Under the pieces are notes generated by a model that was not told the DNA's origin, did no database searches, and was given only the letters and a program-made list of their open reading frames with translations. The translations under genes were made by a program, and so were the position numbers. Below, piece by piece: positions 18,926 to 28,062 of a stretch of DNA of 64,000 nucleotides. This stretch comes from Desulfolutivibrio sulfodismutans DSM 3696 (GTDB lineage: Bacteria; Desulfobacterota; Desulfovibrionia; Desulfovibrionales; Desulfovibrionaceae): contig NZ_CP045504.1 in assembly GCF_013376455.1 (NCBI RefSeq), positions 1,281,501-1,345,500 on the forward strand, read 5' to 3'. How positions within the stretch are numbered: position 1 is the first letter of the stretch; every line of letters begins with the position of its first letter.

Positions 18926-20140
18926 ATGGCCGCACCCAAAAAGAAAAAAACGTCCCGCACCAAGAAAAAGGCCGCCTGGTGGCCGACGCTGCAAAAAAAG
19001 CTCTCCCAACCCGGTGTCCTTCTCTTTGCGGCCGGGATCACCCTGGGCGTCACCCTGGTCGTGGTGGGCCTCCTGCTGTTCGGTTCGCAAAGCCGCACCC
19101 CGGACGGACGATTGATCCTGGAGCGGTCCCACGCCGACCGACCGGCGGCCAAGGCCGCCCCGGAGCGCAAAGAAAAACCCGGGAAAGACGCCCCCGCCGT
19201 CCGGCCGCTTCCGGCCGAACCTGCGGACGCCCCCTCTCCGGCCCCGGCCGACGGATCGGCTTCCGGCCCGGCCCTCTCCAAAGAACCGGCCATGGCCTAC
19301 GAGGAGCATTTCACCGGGAAGCGGGAACTGACGCCCGAGATGGAGGTGGTCCGGGAATATCGCGGCGCGGTGGTGGTCCCGGCCGATCCGCGCCAGACGC
19401 CCGCCCCGGCCGCTCCCTCCCCCGAGACGCCCGCCCCGTCGCCGGACGCGCCGCGAATGGCCGTGGTCATCGACGACCTGGGCGACAGCGTGACGTTCGC
19501 CAAGGAACTTCTCAAGCTCGATTTCCCCGTGACCATGGCCATCCTGCCCTTCCGGCCCCATTCCTCCGACGTGGACGCCCTGGCCGCCCGGCACGGGGCC
19601 CAGGTTCTCCTGCACCAGCCCATGCAGCCGCAAGGCTATCCCGGGGTCAATCCCGGCCGGGGGGCGCTCACCGTGGGCATGTCCCCGGAACGCATCCAGG
19701 CCGCCCTGGACGAAAACCTGGCCCAGACCCCCAACGCCTCGGGGGTCAACAACCACATGGGCTCGCGCTTCACCGAGGACACGGCGGGCATGGCCGTGGT
19801 CCTGGAGCACCTGGCCGAAAAAAATCTCTTTTTCCTGGACAGCCTGACCACCCACAAAAGCGGCGTCCCGGCCGCAGCGGCCAAAACCGGCAGCGAATAC
19901 CGCCGCCGCTACGTCTTTCTGGACAACACCCGGGACGTCCGGACCATCCTGCGCCAGCTCAAAACCACCGAGGCCCTGGCCCTCAAGACCGGGCAGGCCC
20001 TGGCCATCGGCCATCCCTATCCCGAGACCCTGGAGGCCCTGCGGGCCTTCGCCGCCAGCCGTGACAAGCGCCTGACCATGGTCCGGGCCGGGGACATGTC
20101 TCCGGAACGCCTGCGCACCGCCGCCTCCGGTTCGGATTGA
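18926..20140 (+). CDS. Divergent polysaccharide deacetylase (YibQ family)
   Basis: 404 residues. A very basic cytoplasmic start (KKKKTSRTKKK) precedes one membrane helix at about 31-52, then a Pro/Ala-rich linker and the deacetylase-like domain from about 180. Family motifs are RMAVVIDDLGDS, PVTMAILPF, LLHQPMQP, VNNHMGSRF, LFFLDSLTT and a late AIGHPYPETLEAL. The double Asp, His and final His resemble metal ligands of NodB-type deacetylases. In many bacteria this gene follows envC and a ctp protease, as here. The substrate is unknown. Confidence 0.88.
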   Translation: MAAPKKKKTSRTKKKAAWWPTLQKKLSQPGVLLFAAGITLGVTLVVVGLLLFGSQSRTPDGRLILERSHADRPAAKAAPERKEKPGKDAPAVRPLPAEPADAPSPAPADGSASGPALSKEPAMAYEEHFTGKRELTPEMEVVREYRGAVVVPADPRQTPAPAAPSPETPAPSPDAPRMAVVIDDLGDSVTFAKELLKLDFPVTMAILPFRPHSSDVDALAARHGAQVLLHQPMQPQGYPGVNPGRGALTVGMSPERIQAALDENLAQTPNASGVNNHMGSRFTEDTAGMAVVLEHLAEKNLFFLDSLTTHKSGVPAAAAKTGSEYRRRYVFLDNTRDVRTILRQLKTTEALALKTGQALAIGHPYPETLEALRAFAASRDKRLTMVRAGDMSPERLRTAASGSD

Positions 20141-20226
20141 TCCGGCCCAGCGGATGATTTATCCTTGCCTGCCATGATGAAAAACATGCCCACTTCCCGT
20201 TACCCTCACCCAGGAGGAATACCGTC

Positions 20227-21180
20227 ATGAAACGCCCGGGAATCGCCTGTCTGTGGGCCTTTATCCTGACCCTGGCCGCCGTCCCGGCCCTGGCCGCGCC
20301 GTATGTGGTGTCCATCAGCCAGATCGTGGAGCATCCGGCCCTGGACGCCGTGCGCAACGGTTTTGTCGAAGGACTTAAGAAAAATGGCGTGGAGGCCACG
20401 GTGAACGTGCATATCGCCCAGGGAAACCCGGCGGTCAACGTGCAGATCGCCAGCCAGATGCTCGGGGAGAAACCCGATCTGGTCATGGCCATCGCCACCC
20501 CCTCGGCCCAGGCCGCAGCCCAGAAGATCAAGGACATTCCCGTGCTGTTCTCTGCCGTCTCCGACCCTGTGGGCGCAGGCCTTGTGGCCTCCCTTGACGC
20601 CCCGGGCGGCAACGTCACCGGCATGACGGACATGAGCCCCGTGGACCGGCAGCTCGAACTGATGCGCGAGATCAAGCCGGACTTACATACCCTGGGCGTC
20701 ATCTACAACGCCGGGGAGGCCAACTCCGTCAGCCAGCTTGAACTGCTCAAGGCCGAGGCCAAAAAACGCGGCATCGACACCGTAGAGGCCACCGTGACCA
20801 ATTCCAGCGGTGTCTTCCAGGCGGCCAAAAGCCTGGTGGGCAAGTGCGACGCGATCTACATCCCCCTGGACAACACCGTGGTCTCGGCCCTGGAGTCGGC
20901 CATCAAGATCTGCACGGAGAGCAAACTGCCGCTTTTCAGTTCGGACAATGATTCCGTGCCGCGCGGCACCATCGCCGCCGTGGCCATCGACTATGGCCGC
21001 ATGGGCGAACAGACGGCGGTCATGGCCAAACGCATCCTGGTGGGCGGAAAAAAGCCCGCCGCCATGCCCGTTGAGCAGTTGCAGGATCTGGAGGTGGTGG
21101 TGAACAAGAAAGCCGCCGCCGACATGGGCGTGACCCTGCCCGAATCCGTCCTGAAAAAGGCCGACAAGATCATCGAATAG
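20227..21180 (+). CDS. ABC transporter substrate-binding protein (TrpX/ABC_sub_bind type), orphan
   Basis: 317-residue periplasmic binding protein with a cleavable signal peptide (residues 1-24, ending ALAAPY). The family body is clear: VSISQIVEHPALDAVRNGF, PVLFSAVSDPVGAGLV, GGNVTGMTDMSPVDRQLEL, YIPLDNTVVSALE and VAIDYGRMGEQTAVMAKRIL. Members bind amino acids such as tryptophan or aromatic compounds. A perfect AGGAGG site precedes the ATG. Usually permease and ATPase genes follow directly, but here the next gene is convergent and unrelated, so the permease must be elsewhere or lost. Confidence 0.9.
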   Translation: MKRPGIACLWAFILTLAAVPALAAPYVVSISQIVEHPALDAVRNGFVEGLKKNGVEATVNVHIAQGNPAVNVQIASQMLGEKPDLVMAIATPSAQAAAQKIKDIPVLFSAVSDPVGAGLVASLDAPGGNVTGMTDMSPVDRQLELMREIKPDLHTLGVIYNAGEANSVSQLELLKAEAKKRGIDTVEATVTNSSGVFQAAKSLVGKCDAIYIPLDNTVVSALESAIKICTESKLPLFSSDNDSVPRGTIAAVAIDYGRMGEQTAVMAKRILVGGKKPAAMPVEQLQDLEVVVNKKAAADMGVTLPESVLKKADKIIE

Positions 21181-21265
21181 CTTTTTGAAAAAGGGGACGA
21201 CCTCGCGCGGCCCCAGGCGCTTCAGGCGGCGATATCCGGAACGGCATCCGGGTCCGCCGCCTTTT

Positions 21266-22432
21266 TCATACCGCCTTTTGGGCCGCCTTTTGGGCCGCCT
21301 TTTGGGCCGCGCCCCGGGAGAATAAGGCGGACGCCGCCCGGTCCATGAGCTGCGCCCCGGCCAGGGCCAGCCCCCCCACCACCACGGCCGACACCCCAAA
21401 GGCCGCCAGGGGCGACATGCGCCCATGGAGCATTTCGGCCGCATACCCCAAAAGGGGCTGATGGATCAGGTAGAAACTGTAGGAGGCCGCCGCCAGGCGG
21501 GCCACCATCCGGTTCTCCCCCAGGCGGGCGGTGATGGGCAGGGTAAAAAGCATCCCGCTTACGGTCAGCGTGCATAGGCACACCAGGAAGTGGGCAGCGG
21601 GGGCAGGCAGTCCGTCCTTGACCGCCACGGTCAGGGCCACGGACATGACCGCCGTCCCGGCCAGGGCTAGGGATGCCGGACGAGGGAAACCCGAGGCCTC
21701 CGGCTCGTCCAGATCGGCCTGGGCCTGCTCTGCGGCCTGCTCTGCGGCCTGGCGCGCCGTCCAGCGGAAGGCCAGGAACATGCCCATGGCGAATTCCGGC
21801 AGCCGGGCCGGAAGGTTGAAATAGATCATGTAGGACAAAAGCCCGAACGGGCCGTCCGGGAACCATCCGGAAAGGGCCTCCAAAAGCCCCCACACCCCGA
21901 AGCAGCCGACCACGACGCCGCCAAGCGCCCACCCGGGCCCAAGCCTGACGAACAGCCGCAGCAGCAGCGGATACAGCAGGTAGAACTGGGCCACCAGCCC
22001 CATCCACCACAGGGCCGGGACAATGCCGTAGAAGCAGGCCGGGTCCAGGGTGTGGACGAATGCGGCATGTTCGAAAATGCAGCGCCCAAGCGACGGCCCG
22101 GCCGCCGTGGCGGTAAACAGGGCCACGGCGCTCCACAGGGCCAGGGCCATGTAATACTGCGGGCAGATGCGTCCGAAGCGGCGGCGGAAAAACGCCGCGT
22201 AGGACAGGTCGAGCACCCCGCCCCGGGCCGCCAGGGGCAGCGTCAGGACGAAGCCGGTGATGGTGTTGAAGATGACCACCCCGAGGTAGCCCTGGGCCAG
22301 GATGTCCCCGAAAAGCGGCCCCAGGGGATTGTCTGTCCCGGCCTCGGGGATCACGGACCAGATGTGAAAGAAAAAGACCCCCACCATGGCCACAACGCGC
22401 AGGAACTCGATCTGTGGGATGCGCTTGCTCAT
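21266..22432 (-). CDS. Membrane acyltransferase (Acyltransferase 3 family)
   Basis: 388-residue integral membrane protein with about ten hydrophobic helices. It starts RIPQIEFLRVVAMVGVFFFH, the usual N-terminal motif with the catalytic-region His in the first helix, and later contains AAFFRRRFGRICPQY. Such enzymes O-acylate surface glycans. The start at 22432 is chosen because the extra nine residues of the upstream ATG do not belong to the motif. The C-terminus ends in repeated KAAQ units encoded by a 12-bp tandem repeat, so its tail length probably varies between strains. Confidence 0.9.
   Translation of the reverse strand: MSKRIPQIEFLRVVAMVGVFFFHIWSVIPEAGTDNPLGPLFGDILAQGYLGVVIFNTITGFVLTLPLAARGGVLDLSYAAFFRRRFGRICPQYYMALALWSAVALFTATAAGPSLGRCIFEHAAFVHTLDPACFYGIVPALWWMGLVAQFYLLYPLLLRLFVRLGPGWALGGVVVGCFGVWGLLEALSGWFPDGPFGLLSYMIYFNLPARLPEFAMGMFLAFRWTARQAAEQAAEQAQADLDEPEASGFPRPASLALAGTAVMSVALTVAVKDGLPAPAAHFLVCLCTLTVSGMLFTLPITARLGENRMVARLAAASYSFYLIHQPLLGYAAEMLHGRMSPLAAFGVSAVVVGGLALAGAQLMDRAASALFSRGAAQKAAQKAAQKAV
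21273..21308. repeat. 12-bp tandem repeat, three exact copies
   Basis: The unit gccttttgggcc occurs three times in a row at 21273, 21285 and 21297. It lies inside the 3' end of the acyltransferase gene and encodes KAAQ repeats. Being a multiple of three, slippage changes tail length without breaking the frame. Confidence 0.95.
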
Positions 22433-22626
22433 AAAGTGAAAATTCCCGGGGCTATACATTATTGGAGCCTCGCCCTAACAGCATTTCATACAAAAGTCAT
22501 GCAGATTGTGTTTCGGACGCGTTTCCCCGGCATGACCCCGCGCGCCGGGGCCGGTTGCGGCGCGCCTTGCTCCGCACTTGCCCGGCATGGGCCTTGGGGG
22601 TTACCGTGTCCCCAAAGGAGACGGCC

Positions 22627-23742
22627 ATGCGCACCGGAACCGAGGAAAAAACGCCCATCGTCATCCGGGCGGACAGGGTTGAGGACTATCTGCGCCGGGC
22701 CTTCGGCGACGACGCGCACCTTATCGGCCTGTGCGACATCGCCGCGCCGGGCGAACAGGGCATGAAGGAGTTCGGCTACGGCAAACCCGTATGCATCGAA
22801 TTCACCGTGGGGGGCGTCCGCAAAAGCGCGGTCTTGTCCATCATGCGTGGGGACAAATACGGGCACCAGTTCTACTGGGACCGGGCGGCCATCCTCATGT
22901 TCCAGCACGAGGCCTCGGGCCGCATGGAAAAACATGTCCGTTCCCTGGGACTGGGCTATTTCGATGAGGATGACGCCATGGCCCCGGTCACCCGGCCCAA
23001 GGAATTTTTCATCGTCAGCGAGAAGGCCCCGGGCTACGACTATTATCTGGACCTGGAGCGCATCCGCAAAGGAGGCTTCCGGCCGGACGACCTGGAGATG
23101 GCCCGGCGCTTCGCCCGGTTCCTGGCCGGGGTGCATGCCCGTAAAAAAGACGATCCGGACCTCTATCTACGCCGCATCCGCAACCTTATCGGGGCCTCGG
23201 AATGCATCTTCGGTCTGGTGGACGCCTACCCGCACCCCTATGAGCACTTCCCGCCCGAACGCTTCGTGGCCCTGGAAAAGCGCATCATCGACTGGCGCTG
23301 GAAGCTTCGGGGGTACACCCACCGGCTGACCGAGGTGCATGGCGACTTCCACCCCTGGAACATCCTGGTCAGCGGCGAGGGGGAAAACCGCGACTTCGCC
23401 GTGCTGGACCGCAGCCGGGGGGAATGGGGCGACGCAGCCGACGACGTGGCCACCCTGGCCATCAACTACCTGCTGTTCGGGCTCTATGAGAAGCCGCGCC
23501 TGGCCGGGGATTTCGAGAGGATGTACATGGCCTTTTTCGAGACCTATCTGCGCGCCAGCGGCGACGACGAAATGCTTTCGGTCATCGCCCCCTTTTTCGT
23601 GTTCCGGGGGCTGGTGATCGCCTCGCCCCAGTGGTATCCCAACCACCCCCTGCCCGTGCGCCAGGGGCTTCTGCGGTTTTTGGAAAACGTGCTCGAGGAT
23701 GACCGTTTCGACTGCCAAAACATCAACAAATACATGGCATAA
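22627..23742 (+). CDS. Aminoglycoside-phosphotransferase-fold kinase of unknown substrate
   Basis: 371 residues with a kinase-like fold. The catalytic loop is VHGDFHPWNILV near residue 240 and the metal-binding segment is FAVLDRSRGEWGDAADDVATL. The N-terminal lobe includes KSAVLSIMRGDKYGHQFYWDR. A good AAAGGAG precedes the ATG at 22627; the longer in-frame start at 22462 is rejected for that reason. The real substrate is unlikely to be an antibiotic; a sugar, amine or nucleotide precursor is more plausible. An APS-kinase-like gene follows 168 nt downstream on the same strand, suggesting a shared phosphorylation pathway (inference). Confidence 0.78.
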   Translation: MRTGTEEKTPIVIRADRVEDYLRRAFGDDAHLIGLCDIAAPGEQGMKEFGYGKPVCIEFTVGGVRKSAVLSIMRGDKYGHQFYWDRAAILMFQHEASGRMEKHVRSLGLGYFDEDDAMAPVTRPKEFFIVSEKAPGYDYYLDLERIRKGGFRPDDLEMARRFARFLAGVHARKKDDPDLYLRRIRNLIGASECIFGLVDAYPHPYEHFPPERFVALEKRIIDWRWKLRGYTHRLTEVHGDFHPWNILVSGEGENRDFAVLDRSRGEWGDAADDVATLAINYLLFGLYEKPRLAGDFERMYMAFFETYLRASGDDEMLSVIAPFFVFRGLVIASPQWYPNHPLPVRQGLLRFLENVLEDDRFDCQNINKYMA

Positions 23743-23910
23743 TCCCCCCGGGGAGCGGGCTCGCCGACTCACCCGGAGGGCGCCTCCCGGAAAAACGACG
23801 CCGCCGGGCGCCTGTAAAGGGATTCTTAGGGGCTCCGCCCCTTGGCCGTCTGAGGCTTCATTGCAACCCTTTGCGGCACGTGGCTGCGCGTGCGAGGACT
23901 CGACACGACT

Positions 23911-24477
23911 ATGAACACCGGTGCGGCGATATGGTTCACGGGACTTCCGGGGTCGGGCAAAAGCAGCGTGGCCAGGGCCGTGGCCAAGGCCCTGGAAACG
24001 GCCGGGAGGCCGGTGACGCTTTTGTCCATGGATGTCCGGCGCAAGGTCTATTTTCCCGTCCCGGCCTATACCGAAGACGAGCGTGAGTCGGCCTACCTGA
24101 TGTTTGCCGGGGACGCGGCCGGGCTGGTGCGCGAGGGCCGGGTGGTGATCATGGACGCCACGGGCAACCGCAAGCGGTGGCGCGACAGGGCCCGGGCGTT
24201 GATCCCCCGGTTTGCCGAGGTGTTCGTGTCCTGTCCGGTTTCGGTGGCCATGGCCCGGGAGGCGTCCCGGCCCGAAGGGCTGGTCATGGCCGGTCTGTAC
24301 GCCAAGGCCCTGGCCCGCAAGGCCACGGGGGAAGAGGTTCCGGGGCTGGGGGAGGTCGTCGGGGTGGACGTGCCCTTCGAGGACGACCCGGCCGCCGAAT
24401 GCGTGGTGGACGCGGCCACTTTGAGCGTCGATCAGGCCCGGGACGCGGTGTTGCGGTTTCTGGACGGGTGGCTATAA
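23911..24477 (+). CDS. Adenylylsulfate-kinase-like P-loop kinase
   Basis: 188 residues. The P-loop WFTGLPGSGKSSVARAV opens the protein, followed by LLSMDVRRKVYF, VVIMDATGNRKRWRDRAR and a CPVSVAMAREASRP segment, the layout of CysC-type APS kinases. Classical APS kinase has a DGDNVR motif where this reads SMDVRRKV, so the substrate may differ. The start at 23911 puts the P-loop at about residue 9. True PAPS synthesis is not required for dissimilatory sulfate reduction, which supports a specialised role, for example in capsular or nucleotide-linked modification with the upstream kinase. Confidence 0.75.
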   Translation: MNTGAAIWFTGLPGSGKSSVARAVAKALETAGRPVTLLSMDVRRKVYFPVPAYTEDERESAYLMFAGDAAGLVREGRVVIMDATGNRKRWRDRARALIPRFAEVFVSCPVSVAMAREASRPEGLVMAGLYAKALARKATGEEVPGLGEVVGVDVPFEDDPAAECVVDAATLSVDQARDAVLRFLDGWL

Positions 24478-24498
24478 GGTCGAGGCACGGGGGCAGCC

Positions 24499-24705
24499 AT
24501 GCAATTGACCATGGAATACGAACAAGAGACGGATGGCCGGTGGCTGGCGGAGATCACGGAGCTTCCCGGCGTCATGGCCTATGGGCCGACGCAGACCGAG
24601 GCCATTGCCAGGGTCAAGGCCCTGGCTTTGCGGGTCATAGCCGAACAGCTGGAACATGGTGAACATGTTCCCAATACCGACACCATTTCCTTCGCCGCCG
24701 CATGA
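24499..24705 (+). CDS. hicB: HicB-like antitoxin
   Basis: 68-residue small HicB-type protein: MQLTMEYEQETDGRWLAEI then ELPGVMAYGPTQTEAI, the conserved partially degraded RNase-H-like core. No DNA-binding domain follows, so it is the short type. It overlaps the hicA-like gene by the ATGA junction at 24702, which couples the two. The antitoxin-first order is the reverse of the classical hicAB order but is known. Confidence 0.8.
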   Translation: MQLTMEYEQETDGRWLAEITELPGVMAYGPTQTEAIARVKALALRVIAEQLEHGEHVPNTDTISFAAA

Positions 24706-24917
24706 GCCAGTGGCCGTCCATCAAATCCGCCAGACTGCTCGCCGCGCTGCTGCGGCTTGGCTGGAGCGAAAAGCGCCGCAGCGGTTCGCACCGGACGCTG
24801 CAACGCGACGGCTGGCCGGATGTCGTCTTTGCCTTCCATGACACCGAAGAAATCGGCCCCCGCATGGTGGCCCGGATAGCCAAAAAGACCGGCCTTTCTC
24901 CAAACGACCTTCAATAG
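24702..24917 (+). CDS. hicA: HicA-like mRNA interferase toxin
   Basis: 71-residue double-stranded-RNA-binding fold toxin. SARLLAALLRLGWSEKRRSGSHRTLQ carries the key histidine in GSHR. The C-terminal part is IGPRMVARIAKKTGL, typical of the family. HicA cleaves mRNA when released from HicB. Its last seven bases overlap the end of the convergent tRNA-binding protein gene. Confidence 0.8.
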   Translation: MSQWPSIKSARLLAALLRLGWSEKRRSGSHRTLQRDGWPDVVFAFHDTEEIGPRMVARIAKKTGLSPNDLQ

Positions 24918-25270
24918 ACCCGCGACCCCAGCGGCACGTCGCCATCAGGCGCAAGGAGCGCCACCCGGCCCTCGGCATCATCCACGCCCATGACCAGCAC
25001 CTCGGACACAAACCCCGCGATGCGCCTGGGCGGAAAGTTCACCACCGCCACCACCCGCCTCCCCGGCAGTTCCTCGGCCGAATACAGGGCGGTGATCCGG
25101 GCGCTGCTCGATTTCACACCCAACGGCCCCAGATCGACCGTCAGTTTGTAGGCCGGAATCCTGGCCTTTGGCAGCGGCTCGGCGGTCAGGATGCGCCCCA
25201 CCCGCATGTCCACCCGTAAAAATTCGTCGTAGGAAAGCGGCCCGGCCGCCTCCTTTGCCTCCTCCTGCAT
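24911..25270 (-). CDS. tRNA-binding domain protein (CsaA / MetG C-terminal type)
   Basis: 119 residues forming one OB-fold tRNA-binding domain. SYDEFLRVDMRVGRILTAEPL, PAYKLTVDLGPLGVKSSSARI and VAVVNFPPRRIAGFVSEVLV are family hallmarks. Free-standing members (CsaA) bind tRNA or act as chaperone-like proteins. The start at 25270 follows GGGAG. It lies 13 nt downstream of dsdA on the same strand. Confidence 0.88.
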   Translation of the reverse strand: MQEEAKEAAGPLSYDEFLRVDMRVGRILTAEPLPKARIPAYKLTVDLGPLGVKSSSARITALYSAEELPGRRVVAVVNFPPRRIAGFVSEVLVMGVDDAEGRVALLAPDGDVPLGSRVY

Positions 25271-25283
25271 CCCGGCTCTCCCT

Positions 25284-26597
25284 TTATCCGGCCAGCCCGG
25301 CCGCCTTCGTCCGAAACGCGGCATGCTCCGCCTCCGGAACCAGCCGCCCGCCCGTGGCCCAGGCCACCAGCACGCCCGAGGCCGCCTTACGGTCGCGCAC
25401 AAACCGCCAGCCGTCCGGGTCGCCGCACACGACCTCCATCCCGGCCAGTCCCGCCGCCGCCGAAGGTTCCACCTCGATGCCGTGCGCCGCGTACAACGCC
25501 GCCAGATGGCGCAATAGACCGGCGTCGGCCACCGTCACACAGGCGTCCAGCAAGGGTTCCATGAGCCGCCCCACGAAGCGCGACGGTCTCCCCACGGCCA
25601 ACCCGTCGGCCTCGGTGGCAAGCGTCAGGCCAAGCTCGGCCACACTGGCCGCCTCGTGGCGGCCGCTGGCCAGACCATAGAGAAAACATGGAGCCTGAAC
25701 GGGCTCGACAAAAGAGATCACGGCCGCGTCGCCCCACAAAAGCCTCGCCCCAAGCGCAATTCCGCCGGGCGCGCCGCCCACCCCGCAGGGCAGATACAGG
25801 CTCACCGGGCGCTCGGGAGACGGCGACAGTCCCGCCGCCGTAAGCTGCGCCGCCAGTTCCCCGGCGGCCACGGCATAGCCGTAGAAAAGATCCAAAGAGT
25901 TCTCGTCGTCGATGAAATGCAGGTCGTCGCGGCCCTGCGCCTCGGCCCGGGCCACGGCACAGGCCGCCGAATAGTCGCTGGCGTGCTCCACCACCCGCGC
26001 CCCCACGTCCCGCAGCCGCTTCTTTTTCCATTCCCGGGCCTCCCGGGACATATGCACGTCCACGCCAAGCCCCAGAGCCCGGCCCATGACGCCGATGGAC
26101 AGGCCCAGGTTGCCCGTGCTGCCCACGCTCAACCGATGCCCGGCGAAAAACGTCCTGGCCTTCGCCTCGGCCAGCCGCCGGTAGTCGTCCTGCGGCGACG
26201 AAACAAGCCCCTGGGCCAGGGCCAGCCGCTCGGCCACGCACAGGACCGCATGCACGCCGCCCCGGGCCTTGACCGATCCGGCCACGGGCAGGTCATGGTC
26301 GCCCTTGAGAAAAAGGCGCTCCGGCGAAAAGGCCGCATTCCCCTCCGGGTCGCGCCACACGTCCGCCAGGCCGGGGATGGGGAGGAGCTGGGAGGCGATG
26401 ACACCGCCAACGGCGCGAAGTTCAGGAAAAAGATCGGCCAGAAGGGGCGCAAAGCGCGTAAACCGCTCCCGGGCCGCCGCCACGCCCGGGGCATGGACCG
26501 CAAGGACTTCCCCGCAGGCGGCCACAGGCCGCCGGGCGGGATTCTCCCAGAAAAAGGGGCGGGCCTGGCGCAGCCGTTTCTCCATGTCGCGTTCCAT
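25284..26597 (-). CDS. dsdA: D-serine dehydratase (D-serine ammonia-lyase)
   Basis: 437-residue PLP enzyme that converts D-serine to pyruvate and ammonia. The PLP lysine lies in PVAGSVKARGGVHAVL and the phosphate loop is SVGSTGNLGLSIGVMG. LPCGVGGAPGGIALG is a further conserved glycine loop. The N-terminus RLRQARPFFWENPARRP is typical for DsdA. Two starts compete (26597 and 26585); the first has GGGAGAAAAGG upstream. No dsdC regulator or permease is beside it. Confidence 0.93.
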   Translation of the reverse strand: MERDMEKRLRQARPFFWENPARRPVAACGEVLAVHAPGVAAARERFTRFAPLLADLFPELRAVGGVIASQLLPIPGLADVWRDPEGNAAFSPERLFLKGDHDLPVAGSVKARGGVHAVLCVAERLALAQGLVSSPQDDYRRLAEAKARTFFAGHRLSVGSTGNLGLSIGVMGRALGLGVDVHMSREAREWKKKRLRDVGARVVEHASDYSAACAVARAEAQGRDDLHFIDDENSLDLFYGYAVAAGELAAQLTAAGLSPSPERPVSLYLPCGVGGAPGGIALGARLLWGDAAVISFVEPVQAPCFLYGLASGRHEAASVAELGLTLATEADGLAVGRPSRFVGRLMEPLLDACVTVADAGLLRHLAALYAAHGIEVEPSAAAGLAGMEVVCGDPDGWRFVRDRKAASGVLVAWATGGRLVPEAEHAAFRTKAAGLAG

Positions 26598-26729
26598 ATC
26601 CTTTTCTCCCAACCGACCGGCATTGCGGTGAATCCGGACCAAGCTCCCCCTCTACCCCCTCCCCCCGCGCCCGGTCAAACCCTGCCCGCGCCTTTACCCC
26701 CGGCCAAACAGGCAGTATACTCACCTACC

Positions 26730-28058
26730 ATGAAATTCCACGTCATCACCTTCGGCTGCCAGATGAACGTCGGCGACTCCGACTGGCTCAGCCGCTCCCT
26801 CGTGGCCCAGGGCCTTACCCCTGCCCCGGAAAACGAGGCCGACATCTTTGTCGTCAATACCTGCAGCGTCCGGGAAAAACCCGAACTCAAAGTCTACAGC
26901 ATCCTCGGCCGACTGGCCGAATACGCCCTCGAAAAGCCCGATCTGTTCATCGCCGTGGGCGGCTGCGTGGCCCAGCAGATCGGCACAAAGCTCTGGCAAC
27001 GCTTCCCCCTGGTGCGTCTGGTCTTCGGCGCCGACGGCCTGGCCGCCGCGCCCCAGGCCATCCTGCGCCTGATCACGGAACCGGGCCTGCGCATCTCGCT
27101 TCTCGACTTCACCGACACCTACCCCGAACGCCAGGCGGCCTGGCCCGAAGAAACCGTCCCGGCCCAGGCCTTCGTCACCATCATGCAGGGCTGCGACAAC
27201 TTCTGCGCCTACTGTATCGTGCCCTTCGTCCGGGGGCGGCAGAAATCCCGCCAAAGCGCCGACGTTGTGGCCGAATGCCGCGAACTGGCCGCCCGGGGGG
27301 CGCGCGAGATCACCCTGCTCGGGCAAAACGTCAACAGCTACGGCCTGGACGCCTCGGGCGACGGCGTCTCCTTCGCCACACTCCTGCACCGGGTGGCCGC
27401 CGTGGAGGGCATCGCCCGCCTGCGTTTCACCACCTCCCACCCCAAGGATCTGTCCCCCGAGGTCATCGCAGCCTTCGCCGAACTGCCCGCCCTGTGTCCC
27501 AGCCTGCATCTGCCGCTGCAGTCCGGCTCCGATGCGGTGCTTCGGCGCATGGGCCGTAAATACGACGCCGCCCGATACCTCCGGCTGGTCGAAGACCTGA
27601 AAAAAGCCCGCCCGGACATCAGCCTGTCCACGGATATCATCGTGGGATTCCCGGGCGAAACCGAGGAAGATTTTCAGCAGACCATGGACATGGTCCGCAC
27701 GGTGGGGTTTGAAAGCGGCTTTTCCTTCATGTACAATGATCGTCCGGGGGTGGCGGCAACCCGCTTTGCACCCAAAATCCCCGTGGAGATCAAGGCCGAG
27801 CGCCTGGCCCGGCTCCAGGTTCTCCTGGACGACCTCCACACGGCGGCCCTGGCCGCCCGCGTGGGCACGCGCACCGAGGTGTTGGTGGAAGGCGCAAGCC
27901 GCAAGCCCAAACCCGGCCGCCCCTCCTGGCGCGGACGTGAACCGGGCAACCGCGTGGTCGATTTCGAATATGCAGGCCCGGGCGATCCTACCGGCACATT
28001 CGTCACGGTGGACATCCTTGAAGCCAAAAAGCACTCCCTCCGGGGAAAGGCGGTATGA
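26730..28058 (+). CDS. miaB: tRNA-2-methylthio-N6-dimethylallyladenosine synthase MiaB
   Basis: Methylthiotransferase that modifies A37 of tRNAs reading UNN codons. 442 residues. The N-terminal UPF0004 domain starts FHVITFGCQMNVGDSDWL with cysteines in GCQMN, VNTCSVREK and GGCVAQQ. The radical-SAM motif is CDNFCAYCIVPFVRGRQ at about residue 155. A TRAM domain closes the protein. The start at 26730 gives the standard N-terminus; the in-frame extension of over 350 codons upstream is antisense to dsdA and is not coding. It heads a run of three genes. Confidence 0.96.
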   Translation: MKFHVITFGCQMNVGDSDWLSRSLVAQGLTPAPENEADIFVVNTCSVREKPELKVYSILGRLAEYALEKPDLFIAVGGCVAQQIGTKLWQRFPLVRLVFGADGLAAAPQAILRLITEPGLRISLLDFTDTYPERQAAWPEETVPAQAFVTIMQGCDNFCAYCIVPFVRGRQKSRQSADVVAECRELAARGAREITLLGQNVNSYGLDASGDGVSFATLLHRVAAVEGIARLRFTTSHPKDLSPEVIAAFAELPALCPSLHLPLQSGSDAVLRRMGRKYDAARYLRLVEDLKKARPDISLSTDIIVGFPGETEEDFQQTMDMVRTVGFESGFSFMYNDRPGVAATRFAPKIPVEIKAERLARLQVLLDDLHTAALAARVGTRTEVLVEGASRKPKPGRPSWRGREPGNRVVDFEYAGPGDPTGTFVTVDILEAKKHSLRGKAV

Positions 28059-28062
28059 GGCC

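Noticed and set aside
25656-26729. In-frame upstream extension of miaB
   Set aside because: Lies opposite dsdA, and MiaB proteins begin at the KFHVITFGCQMN stretch.
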